Source of the DNA: Candidatus Zhuqueibacterota bacterium
GTDB lineage: Bacteria; Zhuqueibacterota; Zhuqueibacteria; Zhuqueibacterales; Geothermadaptataceae
Direction of reading: 5' to 3'
Assembly: GCA_030950365.1 (NCBI GenBank)
Contig: JAUZRQ010000007.1
Location: 1-54,685, forward strand
DNA length: 54,685 nt
In this document: positions 17,660 to 26,358 of the stretch, in pieces
Layout: each line of letters starts with the position of its first letter
Position numbering within the stretch: position 1 is the stretch's first letter
Translations under genes and position numbers: made by a program
The notes under the pieces: model-generated
What the model saw: the letters and a program-made list of their open reading frames with translations, nothing else
Database searches by the model: none
What the model was told of the DNA's origin: nothing

Positions 17660-18904
17660 TTAAGCCCGGGCCGGATCCTTTGCCGGCAATCGCCACATCA
17701 TCACCGCGCCGCTGAAACAGACCAGCGCCGCAAAGCCGAAGCCGGCCTGTGGCGATACCGCCGTCCATAGTAAGCTCACCATTGTGCTGGACACAAAATC
17801 GCCCAAACCGTTGAGCGTGGCCAGCACTCCGAACCCCGTAGTCTGGATTTCTTCGGGAACCATTTCGGCGGCAATGGCCTTTTCCAGTGCATCTTCCACC
17901 GCGATGAACAGGCCTGCAAGCACGAACAATCCCGCCAGAAAGGCATAGCTTGCCGGCGAAAACAGAAAGCCGATGTTCATCAGCACGGCCAGGCCATAGC
18001 CAAGGGCCAGCAATTTGCGTTTGTTCCAGCGATCGCCCAGCGCCCCCACCGGGATGGACGCTGCGGCATACACGATGTTGTGGATCACGTACAGGCTCAT
18101 GGCCAGTTGCGCGGCTTTGGCGGCGGAATACGACTCGGTGAAAATCTGCGTGGCCCGCAAAATGAGCAGGGTGTGGGCAAAATCACCCAGTCCAAATAGT
18201 GCCACCGCAATCAAAAAGCGGCGATAGGGCTTCGGAAATTGGGTTAGACGGATGCTGAATTTGAGCGAAGGGTTGGGTGGAAATTTTCGGGCGCGCACGC
18301 CGAACATGAACAGGAAGGCCGCAGCCAGTCCGGGGAGCAGGGTAAAGGCAAAAATCTCCCGGTGGCTGAAGACGCCCACCAGCAGCATCGCCAGAAGCGG
18401 ACCCAGAATAGCCCCGGCCGTATCCAGCGCACGGTCAAAGCCGAAGGCCTTGCCGTAATGGGCCGGTTCGGTGCTATCGGCCAGAATGCGATCCCGCGCG
18501 GGCGACCGCATGCCGCGTCCAAACCAGGCAATGGTTCGCATGAACAGCACGTGCCACCAGGCCGTGGCAAGCGCCAGCGCGCCCTTGAGAAAGCCGGTCA
18601 GAAAATAGCCGGTCACAGCCACCTTTTTGTGTTTGCCAGTACGGTCGCAATACCAGCCCGACCATAGCTTGCTGAAGCTGGCCAGAGCATCCGACACGCC
18701 TTCGATGATTCCCAGCGCCCAGGGAGCCGCGCCGATGGCGGCCAAAAACGCCGGCAGAATTGTCGTGGCCGTTTCGTGCCCAAGGTCACTAAAAAAACTG
18801 ACCAGCCCAATGACCAAAACATTGCGGCTGAGCCATCTAAATTTAAGAATGCGCACGATTCCGTTCCTTATATATGGATTGTCGATTCTTTCTAAATTGG
18901 CCAT
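17660..18904 (-). CDS. major facilitator superfamily transporter
   Basis: The product (414 aa from ATG 18904; a TTG at 18913 is possible) has about twelve hydrophobic helices in two halves. The first half holds an MFS-type loop (SGWYCDRTGKHKKVAV) and RGMRSPARDRILADST; the second repeats the loop as GALGDRWNKRKLLALG. The family moves small solutes across the inner membrane by proton coupling. The RGxRxPxRDxxLADS sequence marks a subgroup of uncharacterised exporters, so the substrate is unknown. The gene stands alone, 270 bases from the next leftward gene. Confidence 0.88.
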   Translation of the reverse strand: MANLERIDNPYIRNGIVRILKFRWLSRNVLVIGLVSFFSDLGHETATTILPAFLAAIGAAPWALGIIEGVSDALASFSKLWSGWYCDRTGKHKKVAVTGYFLTGFLKGALALATAWWHVLFMRTIAWFGRGMRSPARDRILADSTEPAHYGKAFGFDRALDTAGAILGPLLAMLLVGVFSHREIFAFTLLPGLAAAFLFMFGVRARKFPPNPSLKFSIRLTQFPKPYRRFLIAVALFGLGDFAHTLLILRATQIFTESYSAAKAAQLAMSLYVIHNIVYAAASIPVGALGDRWNKRKLLALGYGLAVLMNIGFLFSPASYAFLAGLFVLAGLFIAVEDALEKAIAAEMVPEEIQTTGFGVLATLNGLGDFVSSTMVSLLWTAVSPQAGFGFAALVCFSGAVMMWRLPAKDPARA

Positions 18905-19030
18905 TTCCCCCAAATTTAATTAGTCTTTCTGATGCCTCAAAATGAAATCGACTGAAATTTCTTTTTAAAAAAGCGGATTCGATTGGCAAGCCGTGTTGAG
19001 CATCTGTCGCAATGGAATGCAGAGTAATCC

Positions 19031-19058
19031 TTGACTGTGTCAATTATTTTGCTATATT
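19031..19058 (+). promoter_or_regulatory. promoter upstream of the 27-aa ORF and cytochrome genes
   Basis: TTGACT at 19031-19036 and TATATT at 19053-19058 are separated by 16 bases. The strand switch from the leftward MFS gene and the ribosome binding site at 19073-19077 support its use. Confidence 0.65.
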
Positions 19059-19082
19059 TTTAGAGGTTTAAAAGGAGCCGCA

Positions 19083-19166
19083 ATGCTCACTTCCGGATGG
19101 AAGGGTGCACTCGAGGATGAGAAGCCATTCCATCTGAATCCCTTCAAACTCTTTGCGGGCGATTGA
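19083..19166 (+). CDS. 27-aa small ORF, possible leader peptide
   Basis: An ATG at 19083 stands 5 bases after AGGAG (19073-19077) and about 25 bases after a promoter -10 box. It opens a frame of 27 codons beginning MLTSGWKGALEDEK and ending KLFAGD before TGA at 19164. It has no signal peptide or transmembrane segment. It is 92 bases ahead of the pentaheme cytochrome gene, so it may be a leader peptide or the first small gene of that transcript. No family recognised. The signals are strong but the length makes chance occurrence possible. Confidence 0.5.
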   Translation: MLTSGWKGALEDEKPFHLNPFKLFAGD

Positions 19167-19258
19167 AATACCTCTTTACCGAAATGTTGGTTTATGCTGG
19201 CAAAGGATAGGTCTATTCATTGCAGGATAGAAAAACACCCATTCTAAGGAGGACTGTT

Positions 19259-20638
19259 ATGTTCACGCTTACCATCCTGAGACGATGGTCCATGCTGTTT
19301 GGTCTGGCGACAATCGCATGGTTGCCGATATCGCTGTTTGCCCAGGGTGAGCCGGCAGGCGACGAACTATTGGGCACGGGCAAATATTCGGATTTCGAAA
19401 AGCCAGAAGCCTGCGGCACCTGCCACGTGGATATCTACATGCAGTGGCAGCAGGCGATGATGTCGCAGGCCTATACGCATCCGTGGGATGAAATCGAATA
19501 CTTCAAACTGGCGGTACCGCATGCCGAAAAAGAGCCCAAGGTGGCTGGCGTGAAGGCGGGCTGCAATGGCTGTCATGCCCCCACGGCGTTCATTGCCGGC
19601 GACGTGCCACCGCCACCACCATCGGCCAACTCCCGCGCCAACGAAAGTGTTTCCTGCGATGTGTGCCACACCATCACCGGCTTCAAAGGCGAAGTGCCAT
19701 TTAATTACAATTATACCATCAAACCCGGTCGGGTGAAATACGGCAACCGTCCCGGGCTCAAGTCGCCGCATCATGACACCAAAATGAGCGATTTCATCCG
19801 CACCACCGAATTTTGCGGCACCTGCCATAACGAAAAAAGTCCGTTCGGCGTGTGGGTAAAAGCCACGCAACTGGAATGGAAAGAAGGACCGTATGCCAAA
19901 GAGGGGGTGCGATGCCAGGATTGCCACATGCCGGCTGCGCCGGGCCGCAGCGCCAAGATGGCCGAACCGCAAAAGGATGTGCGGCAACATCTGTTTCATG
20001 GTGCGCATTCGCCGAGTAAGCTGCGCGGCGCCGTGGAATTGCGCGCGCATCCGGATCGCCGGGAAGCCGAGCCGGGCGAGGACATCCGCATCACGGTGCA
20101 GGCCTTCAATCACAAAGCCGGCCACAAAATTCCCAGCGGTAGCGCCGAGGAACGCCAGCTCTGGATGACCGTGTTTGCCTACGATAGCGAGGGCAACAAG
20201 TACCATCTTCCGGTGGATAAAAAAGGCTTCGAAGGTGAAGAATACACGATTTCATCCAAAACGGCATTGGCCTATCAGGATATCGGTGAAATTCTGGGCA
20301 TCCCCGATTTCAAGGGATTGGAACGGGATGCGCTCCCGTATGAAGGTGACCGCATTTTCCGACTGCCGTACTTCGACCCCAAAGGCCGCATGACCATCGC
20401 GCAGTGGAATACTGCATCGCTGGGCGTGGATTACCGCATCGGGCCGCGGGAAACCAAAATCGAAACCTATACCTGGACTCTCCCGGATGACCTACCGCCG
20501 GGCAAGGTCAAGATCGTGGTGGAGATGTGGTACCGGCGGCTGGTCAAATCGGTGGGCGAGTATCTGGGCGTACCGGAAGAAGAAATGAAAGCAGAGCTCA
20601 TCAATCGCACCGAGACCTGGTTCGAGGTGCTGGACTGA
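19259..20638 (+). CDS. secreted pentaheme c-type cytochrome (c552/4-like)
   Basis: ATG 19259 follows AAGGAGG and begins a signal peptide ending near SLFAQG; an in-frame TTG at 19220 is upstream of it. The 459-aa product has five heme-attachment sites: CGTCH (52-56), CNGCH (102-106), CDVCH (133-137), CGTCH (186-190) and CQDCH (219-223), plus HG/GH motifs that could supply distal ligands. A beta-rich C-terminal domain (about 255-455) contains FNHKAGHKIPSG, seen in multiheme cytochromes of the c554 type. It should act in electron transfer in the periplasm or at the surface. The neighbouring barrel protein carries a further CxxCH, suggesting a shared route. Confidence 0.9.
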   Translation: MFTLTILRRWSMLFGLATIAWLPISLFAQGEPAGDELLGTGKYSDFEKPEACGTCHVDIYMQWQQAMMSQAYTHPWDEIEYFKLAVPHAEKEPKVAGVKAGCNGCHAPTAFIAGDVPPPPPSANSRANESVSCDVCHTITGFKGEVPFNYNYTIKPGRVKYGNRPGLKSPHHDTKMSDFIRTTEFCGTCHNEKSPFGVWVKATQLEWKEGPYAKEGVRCQDCHMPAAPGRSAKMAEPQKDVRQHLFHGAHSPSKLRGAVELRAHPDRREAEPGEDIRITVQAFNHKAGHKIPSGSAEERQLWMTVFAYDSEGNKYHLPVDKKGFEGEEYTISSKTALAYQDIGEILGIPDFKGLERDALPYEGDRIFRLPYFDPKGRMTIAQWNTASLGVDYRIGPRETKIETYTWTLPDDLPPGKVKIVVEMWYRRLVKSVGEYLGVPEEEMKAELINRTETWFEVLD

Positions 20639-20686
20639 ATCGAAAAATCATGAATCGACATTCATTCGAGACCATGAGGTGATACG

Positions 20687-21847
20687 ATGGCAAAAAAAGG
20701 CTGGATTTATGCTGTTTTGATGGTATTGAGTGCAAGTTTGTTGGTGGATGAGGCATCGGCCATTCCGGCGTTCGCTCGCAAATACAGGTTTTCCTGCTCT
20801 ACCTGCCATGTCTCCGTGCCCAAATTGAAGGACTATGGTGAGGAATTCGCAGCCAATGGCTTTATGCTGCCGAAGGATCAGGAACCCACGCGCGCTTATG
20901 TGCGAACCGGCGATGATGAATTGCTACTGCAGCGACAGTTGCCCATCGCCATCCGGTTCGATATCTGGGCGCAGCTCGCCGACCGCGAAACCGCCAAAAG
21001 CGATTTCCAGTTTCCGTATGGCATCAAGCTGCTAAGCGGTGGTCCGATTTCCCGGCATGTATCCTATTATTTTTATTTCTATATCGATGAGCGGGGTGAA
21101 GTAGCCGGCATTGAAGATGCTTATGTGCATTTCAACAATCTTGGTGGCAGCAATTTCGATATTATGGCCGGTCAGTTCCAGGTCAGCGATCCGCTGTTCA
21201 AGCGCGAGCTGCGGCTGACGCTGGAGGATTATTTGATTTATAAGGTCCGTGGGCGCTGGGCGACGGCCAATCTGACGTATGACCGTGGCGTGATACTAAC
21301 CTATGGTTTCGGTTTTGGGCTGGACCTGTTCGCCGAGATCATTAATGGCAATGGTATTGGGAAAGCCGAAAACCGGCTGTTTGATAACGACAATTACAAA
21401 AACGTGGCCTTTCGCGCCTCGCAGAGCCTGGGCGCGCTGCGGGTCGGCGGCTTCCTGTACAGGGGTAAGGAAAAAATCGAAAACGGTACCACCACCATCC
21501 GCATGCTTGGGCCGGATTTCACGCTTTCATTGCCAAAGTTGGAAATCAATGGACAATATCTTTACCGCAAAGATACGGCCATTATGGTCGGTGGCGTGGA
21601 TGGCGAAAACACAATCAAAGGTGGATTCGTCGAAGCCATTTTCATGCCCAACGGCGACCGTTCGCGCTGGTTCCTCACTGGCCTGTACAACTGGATCGAT
21701 TCCGACTATGATCCGCTGGATTATCAAACTTTGACCCTGAGTTTGAGCCATCTGGCAGCAAGGAACATGCGTTTGGTCATCGAATGGACGCGTGATCTGC
21801 AACATAAACGTTCTCGCCTTTCTTTGGGCATGGTATCCGCTTTTTAG
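20687..21847 (+). CDS. outer-membrane beta-barrel protein with N-terminal heme motif
   Basis: The 386-aa product has a signal peptide ending near DEASA, then IPAFARKYRF and CSTCH (37-41), a c-type heme site, followed by VPKLKDYGEEFAANGF. From about residue 65 to the end the sequence alternates like a porin (YYFYFYIDERGE, FRASQSLGALRVGGFLYRG, RWFLTGLYNWIDSD) and ends RSRLSLGMVSAF with terminal Phe. This layout, a monoheme plug fused to a barrel, recurs in respiratory bacteria without a standard name. It lies 48 bases after the pentaheme cytochrome. Together they could carry electrons across the outer membrane; this is inference. Confidence 0.8.
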   Translation: MAKKGWIYAVLMVLSASLLVDEASAIPAFARKYRFSCSTCHVSVPKLKDYGEEFAANGFMLPKDQEPTRAYVRTGDDELLLQRQLPIAIRFDIWAQLADRETAKSDFQFPYGIKLLSGGPISRHVSYYFYFYIDERGEVAGIEDAYVHFNNLGGSNFDIMAGQFQVSDPLFKRELRLTLEDYLIYKVRGRWATANLTYDRGVILTYGFGFGLDLFAEIINGNGIGKAENRLFDNDNYKNVAFRASQSLGALRVGGFLYRGKEKIENGTTTIRMLGPDFTLSLPKLEINGQYLYRKDTAIMVGGVDGENTIKGGFVEAIFMPNGDRSRWFLTGLYNWIDSDYDPLDYQTLTLSLSHLAARNMRLVIEWTRDLQHKRSRLSLGMVSAF

Positions 21848-22280
21848 GAACCCACTTTCGGTTGATTATGCGGAACGACCTGGGCGATGTATTCTTTCCT
21901 TTTGTCCATGTAAGATTGCAATCGCTTGAATTGGATAATTATAACAAACGAAATTGTGTCAGGATAATCTTTTCTATTGGAAAAACCCATTAATTATCGG
22001 AGCAACAAGCGCAACGTATTGATCATTTTTAATATTGAAGAAAGCCGAAAAGGGGATGGGCGCAGGTTTCATGGTCCGAGATGGAAAATGGACGATCGGG
22101 AATGTAATGTTATTTCGCTAATGGACATTAATGTTCATTTTTGGCTCAATACGTTGCGCTTGCTGGACCTTTGCGTAATGAATCATCCAGATTAGGTGAC
22201 GAACACGGCCAGCTGAACCTGGCAATTTTTGCTTGATTTTTTTAATGAGACGCTTAATTTATATACTGTATTCTATACAG
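21848..22280. other. AT-rich intergenic region before tRNA-Gly
   Basis: No supported gene: an open frame at 21977-22195 lacks a ribosome binding site and resembles nothing. TATACT at 22262-22267 could be the -10 box of the tRNA gene, but the only nearby -35 candidate (TTGATT, 22233) is 23 bases away. No terminator hairpin for the barrel gene was found. Confidence 0.45.
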
Positions 22281-22353
22281 GCGAATGTAGCTCAGTTGGT
22301 AGAGCACCGGCTTCCCAAGCCGGGTGTCGCGGGTTCGAATCCCGTCATTCGCT
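22281..22353 (+). tRNA. tRNA-Gly (anticodon CCC)
   Basis: The acceptor stem GCGAATG pairs with CATTCGC, with discriminator T as usual for bacterial tRNA-Gly. The D arm is GCTCAGTTGGTAGAGC, the anticodon arm CCGGC-TTCCCAA-GCCGG, and the T arm GCGGG-TTCGAAT-CCCGT. CCA is not encoded. It reads GGG codons. A terminator follows at once. Confidence 0.97.
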
Positions 22354-22357
22354 CTTC

Positions 22358-22383
22358 AAAAAGCTGCGATTTCGCAGCTTTTT
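22358..22383 (+). terminator. terminator of tRNA-Gly
   Basis: The 11-bp stem AAAAAGCTGCG / CGCAGCTTTTT has loop ATTT and is followed by further T residues, five bases after the tRNA. Confidence 0.92.
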
Positions 22384-22533
22384 TATTGTGCGTTGCACCA
22401 AGTAACTCCCTTGGCCATCAATCTCCCCTCCCGCATGTTTTTCCTTTTATCCTGCCGGGAAATGTATTAAATTGCCACTTAGCATAACTTTCGGTTTTAT
22501 TCAGATGTTAACTCCAGTTCAGGAGCATGACTT

Positions 22534-23475
22534 TTGGCGCGTTCGAGTTATATAAACAGGGGAAAGAAGGGCCTAAACCGCACTCTGGTTGCGCTGCTCG
22601 TGTGGATCATCGCCGGGATGGCGGTTGGCGGGATACATGTGCTTCTGGGCCAGGTGCGACAGTCGCTATCCGAGCATGTGATCGTCGACTGGACCGATTT
22701 TCAGCTGACCGCACAGGGCGGCGCAAGATATCCGGAACAGGCGGCTGCGCTCACCCGGGGCGTAGTCGCGGTGGAAGCGGCGCGCATGCAGGCCTTCCGC
22801 TATCTCTGGGAAGGACTGCAACAGCTTATTTTTGATGCAGATGATCGCCTTGTGGAGCGGTTTGCACGGGATGCGGCGTTGCAGCAAACCTGCTACCGCC
22901 TGGCACGCGGCTTTACCATCACCGATGTGCAATTCCGGCAGGGCGACAGCGTAACCGTTGAAATTGCTCTGCCGTTAACAGGAATGATCCTGAAAGCACT
23001 GCTGCCGCCCTGGCAGCAGGAGCTGCGCTGGCTGGAGACCCTCGGCAACTGTCCCATTTGCCAGACGCCCTGGCCAACCGTTGTCCCGCCGTCCGATAGT
23101 ACCGGACACCGCAGCGCCAGCGCATACAGTAGCATCATTCTGCTCCCGGGCGAGCTCAGCTTTTCCCCGGCCCTGAATGCAAGGGTCCTGGATGAATACG
23201 GCCAAGAGGTGTATGGTCATGCCTATCTCGACCCAGAATACCGCGGCGATATTCCGACCTTGCGGTATCTATCTCTTTCGGACAGGCAGCGAATCAACGA
23301 GCTTGCCGGTAAGCAGCCTCTGCTGATCCATGTTCAGACCATCAGTGGCCGGCTGAAGACCGATCTGGTGGTTTCGCATGCGGATGCCGTGCGGATGCAC
23401 AACTCTGGCGCCGAACACGAACTGTTGCGCCGTGGCCGCGTGTATGTGCTCAGCAAGCGCAATTTCGGGCCCTGA
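22534..23475 (+). CDS. signal-anchored protein with LPP20/FlgT-N-like domain
   Basis: The 313-aa product starts at TTG 22534, 8 bases after AGGAG. A membrane helix (LVALLVWIIAGMAVGGIHVLL) is followed by a domain in which QAAALTRGVVAVEAARMQAF resembles the 'A..A...D.YR.L' helix of LPP20 and FlgT N-terminal domains, then FTITDVQFRQGDSVTVEIALPL. A pair of cysteines (NCPICQ) sits mid-protein. The C-terminal half has strand-like segments and no family I recognise. It is followed 26 bases later by a CsgG-like gene, so the two probably act together in the periplasm. Exact function unknown. Confidence 0.6.
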   Translation: MARSSYINRGKKGLNRTLVALLVWIIAGMAVGGIHVLLGQVRQSLSEHVIVDWTDFQLTAQGGARYPEQAAALTRGVVAVEAARMQAFRYLWEGLQQLIFDADDRLVERFARDAALQQTCYRLARGFTITDVQFRQGDSVTVEIALPLTGMILKALLPPWQQELRWLETLGNCPICQTPWPTVVPPSDSTGHRSASAYSSIILLPGELSFSPALNARVLDEYGQEVYGHAYLDPEYRGDIPTLRYLSLSDRQRINELAGKQPLLIHVQTISGRLKTDLVVSHADAVRMHNSGAEHELLRRGRVYVLSKRNFGP

Positions 23476-23501
23476 ACTGTGAAACGTATGAGGAGGTCAT
23501 T

Positions 23502-24431
23502 ATGAGAAGAATGTCTCTTACGATGCAATGGCTTTGGGTGGTGCTTTTTGTGCTGACCACAGTGTCACCGGTCATGGCGCGCGGCAGCAAATCATTGAAA
23601 AAACGCATTGCGGTTTTTGTGTTTCAGGATAAAACCGACAAACGGTTTCGCTGGTGGGATGGCCGGTCGGTAGGTGATGGCGTGGCGGATATGCTGACCA
23701 CGGCGCTGGTGAAATCCGGCAAATACATTGTGCTGGAACGGCAGGAAATGGACAAACTGCTGCAGGAACAGGACCTGGGAACGAGCGGTATTGTGACGCC
23801 GGAGAGTGCTGCGAAAATTGGAAAAATGTTGGGAGTGGAGCTGGCTGTAATGGGAGCCGTTACTGAATTTGGGTACTCGAAAAGCGAAGTTGGCGGTGCT
23901 ATTAAGGGCATTGGGCTGGGGGTGAAGAGCCAGGCGGCCACGGTGGCGGTGGACGTGCGGCTGGTAAATACGAGTACGGGCGAGATTGTCGCGGCCGAGA
24001 ACGTACGGAAATCCAAAAGCAAAAAAGGCTTGCGCATTCGCACTGACGAATGGCGGTTCAACAGTCGCAACGATTTCGATCAGTCGCTGGTGGGCAAGGC
24101 GGCCCGTGATGCAATCAATTCGGTGGTTAAGCTGATTGATAAGCATGCGCCCAAAATCCGCTGGCAGGCCAAGGTGGTGCTGGCCAAAAGCGGAATGGTG
24201 GTGATCAATGCCGGCGCCAGTGCAGGCGTGAAGAAAGGGCAGCGGTTTGTGGTGTTTCATCCAGGCGAAGAGCTGATTGATCCGGATACCGGATTGTCGC
24301 TGGGGAGCATGGAAACCGAAGTCGGAATGATCGAGGTGGTGAACAACCAGATGGGAAATGGGAAAGCCTCGCAGTGCAAAATCATCTCCGGAGACGGATT
24401 CGCGCGCGGAGATCTGGTGCGGGAGAAATAA
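23502..24431 (+). CDS. CsgG-like secreted protein with FlgT-C-like tail
   Basis: The 309-aa product has AGGAGG before ATG 23502 and a Sec signal peptide ending near PVMARG; there is no lipobox cysteine, unlike true CsgG. Residues about 33-200 form a CsgG/TolB-N-like domain: RIAVFVFQDKTDKRF, VGDGVADMLTTALVKSGKY, VLERQEMDKLLQEQDLG and AAKIGKMLGVELAVMGAVTEF are its standard landmarks. The C-terminal part (about 225-309: VVLAKSGMVVINAGASAGVK, GQRFVVF) resembles the FlgT C-terminal domain. It therefore need not form a secretion pore; a periplasmic assembly or binding role is equally likely. Confidence 0.8.
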   Translation: MRRMSLTMQWLWVVLFVLTTVSPVMARGSKSLKKRIAVFVFQDKTDKRFRWWDGRSVGDGVADMLTTALVKSGKYIVLERQEMDKLLQEQDLGTSGIVTPESAAKIGKMLGVELAVMGAVTEFGYSKSEVGGAIKGIGLGVKSQAATVAVDVRLVNTSTGEIVAAENVRKSKSKKGLRIRTDEWRFNSRNDFDQSLVGKAARDAINSVVKLIDKHAPKIRWQAKVVLAKSGMVVINAGASAGVKKGQRFVVFHPGEELIDPDTGLSLGSMETEVGMIEVVNNQMGNGKASQCKIISGDGFARGDLVREK

Positions 24432-25056
24432 ATCGGCCTCCTCCGCGTTCAATGCACGTCATCATGCGGCCGCAAAGAAGCCATGCCAATCCGTACAATC
24501 AATGATTTAAATGAGATGGACGGTAACTATTCAGCATAAATCAGGCACTGCCATTTTGAACAGCCAAGAAACGCCTTGCTCATGAATTTGAATGTCGACT
24601 CTTAATATCCACAGATTTCACAGATTGGCACTGATTTTTGGGGGAACCACGGATGCACACGGATTGAACGCGGATGGTCTCCTTAAAGCCTTGAAATGAT
24701 AAATTTGCTATTTCGAAATCCTTAAAATAAAACCTCAGCGATCTCAGCGCCTCTGCGAAAGGTTCGCTTTTCTTCCTTATGAGGTTTTTACCATTCGCTG
24801 AACAGTGACGATGGATGAAGGCTATGCCAATCCACCGAGTTGTTGGGGTAACAGATTCCAGCATTTCCGTCACTCCCACCTGTTCGCCGCTTATTGACGG
24901 AAAGACGGATTTCGGATTGTGGCTGAATCGTTAGCGAAATAACATGAAAAATGCTTGTATTTTTTGTTTGAAAGCATCTATATTACAGATTCTAAATTGG
25001 CGCCCTTTGAAAATCGGGATTATCATCAAAAGAAAAAATCAATATAGACCATCAAT
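24432..25056. other. intergenic region with degenerate sequence repeats
   Basis: This 625-base gap has no supported gene. It contains decayed copies of common interspersed phrases: CCACAGATTTCACAGATTGG at 24609-24628, CACGGATGCACACGGATTGA in 24648-24667, and CTCAGCGATCTCAGCGCC at 24734-24751. A promoter at 24955-24984 serves the next gene. Confidence 0.6.
24955..24984 (+). promoter_or_regulatory. promoter of the radical SAM/Der operon
   Basis: TTGTAT at 24955-24960 and TATATT at 24979-24984 have an 18-base spacer, 73 bases before the gene start, in an AT-rich stretch. Confidence 0.5.
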
Positions 25057-26358
25057 ATGGTAAAAATACAGTCCGTTGCAACGGGCAGCATTGCTGAGGA
25101 AGTGGGCATTCGCCCGGGAGACCGGCTGCGCAAAATCAACGGTCAGCGGGTCAACGATATTTTGGATTACCGCTATCTGATCACCGATGATCTGGTCGAG
25201 CTGGAAATCGAGCGCGATGGCGAGATCATCCTTTATGACATCGAAAAAGACACCGACGATTCGCTCGGCATCGAGCTGGAACCGCTGAAAATCCGCATGT
25301 GCGGCAACGATTGCCCGTTCTGTTTTGTGGATCAGAATCCGGCCGGCATGCGCAAATCGCTGTATTTCCGGGATGAAGACTACCGACTGTCGTTTCTGGC
25401 CGGGCATTATGTGACGCTCACCAATCTTTCGAAACGCGATCTCGATAAAATCGTGACCCAGCGTCTGTCACCGCTGTACATCTCGGTGCATGCCATTCGG
25501 CCGGAAGTGCGGCGATTTTTGCTCGGCATCAAGCACGATGACCGGCTGCTGGAGAAAATGGACTTTCTGACCGGGCATGGCATCGAACTGCACACGCAGA
25601 TCGTGGTGTGCCCGAACATCAACGACGGCGATGTGCTGGATGAAACCCTGCGCACGCTAGAGCGGTACCATCCGCATGTGCGCACCGTGGCGCTGGTGCC
25701 GCTGGGGCTCACTAAGCACCGCGAGGGGCTGACCCCGCTGGACCCGGTCACGCCGGAATATGCCCGCCAAATGTTGCTCTTCGCTGATCGCTATGCGCAG
25801 GAATATAAGCAGCGACTTGGCATTTTCTTTGTGTATCCGTCCGACGAGTTCTATATCATGGCCGGCGAGCCGATCCCGAGCCGGGAGCGGTATGATACCT
25901 TCGAGCAGCTCGAAAACGGCGTGGGCATGGTGCGCACCCTGCTGGACGACTTCGCCGAACTGGAGCCGCGGCTGCCTGCACGAATCGAGGAGGCGCGGCA
26001 CATCACCCTGGTGACCAGTGTGCTGGCCTCGGGAATTCTGCGTGAAAATATTGTGAACCGGCTCAACGCCATCGAGAATTTGCGCGTGGATCTCGTGGTG
26101 GTGAAAAATCGTTTTTATGGTGAAACCATCCGCGTGACCGGGCTTTTGACCGGACAGGATATTTTCGCCGCCCTCGACGGGCGTGACAACGGTCACCGGA
26201 TTTATCTGCCCAAAAATTGTGTGAACGAGCAACATATTTTTCTGGACGACTGGCGTTTGGCGGATATCGAAGAGAAGCTGCAAACCCCGGTTCGCGCCAT
26301 CGATAACGATTTTGCTGAAATTTTTCGCGACCTGGATGTATGGGAACTGGCAGCGTGA
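25057..26358 (+). CDS. PDZ-radical SAM protein (DUF512 family)
   Basis: The 433-aa product starts with a PDZ-like domain (about 1-60; SIAEEVGIRPGDRLRKING) and then has C82-x3-C86-x2-C89 (CGNDCPFCF), a CxxxCxxC iron-sulfur site for radical AdoMet chemistry. YISVHAIRPEVRR and the C-terminal DUF512 region (TSVLASGILRENIVNRLN, TGLLTGQDIFAAL) complete the family layout. The substrate is not known. It overlaps the following der gene by 19 bases; the same neighbourhood is frequent in other bacteria, hinting at a ribosome- or translation-linked role. Confidence 0.9.
   Translation: MVKIQSVATGSIAEEVGIRPGDRLRKINGQRVNDILDYRYLITDDLVELEIERDGEIILYDIEKDTDDSLGIELEPLKIRMCGNDCPFCFVDQNPAGMRKSLYFRDEDYRLSFLAGHYVTLTNLSKRDLDKIVTQRLSPLYISVHAIRPEVRRFLLGIKHDDRLLEKMDFLTGHGIELHTQIVVCPNINDGDVLDETLRTLERYHPHVRTVALVPLGLTKHREGLTPLDPVTPEYARQMLLFADRYAQEYKQRLGIFFVYPSDEFYIMAGEPIPSRERYDTFEQLENGVGMVRTLLDDFAELEPRLPARIEEARHITLVTSVLASGILRENIVNRLNAIENLRVDLVVVKNRFYGETIRVTGLLTGQDIFAALDGRDNGHRIYLPKNCVNEQHIFLDDWRLADIEEKLQTPVRAIDNDFAEIFRDLDVWELAA

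Noticed and set aside
22233-22487. 84-codon open frame across the tRNA
   Set aside because: It runs straight through tRNA-Gly(CCC) and its terminator, so it is not a gene.
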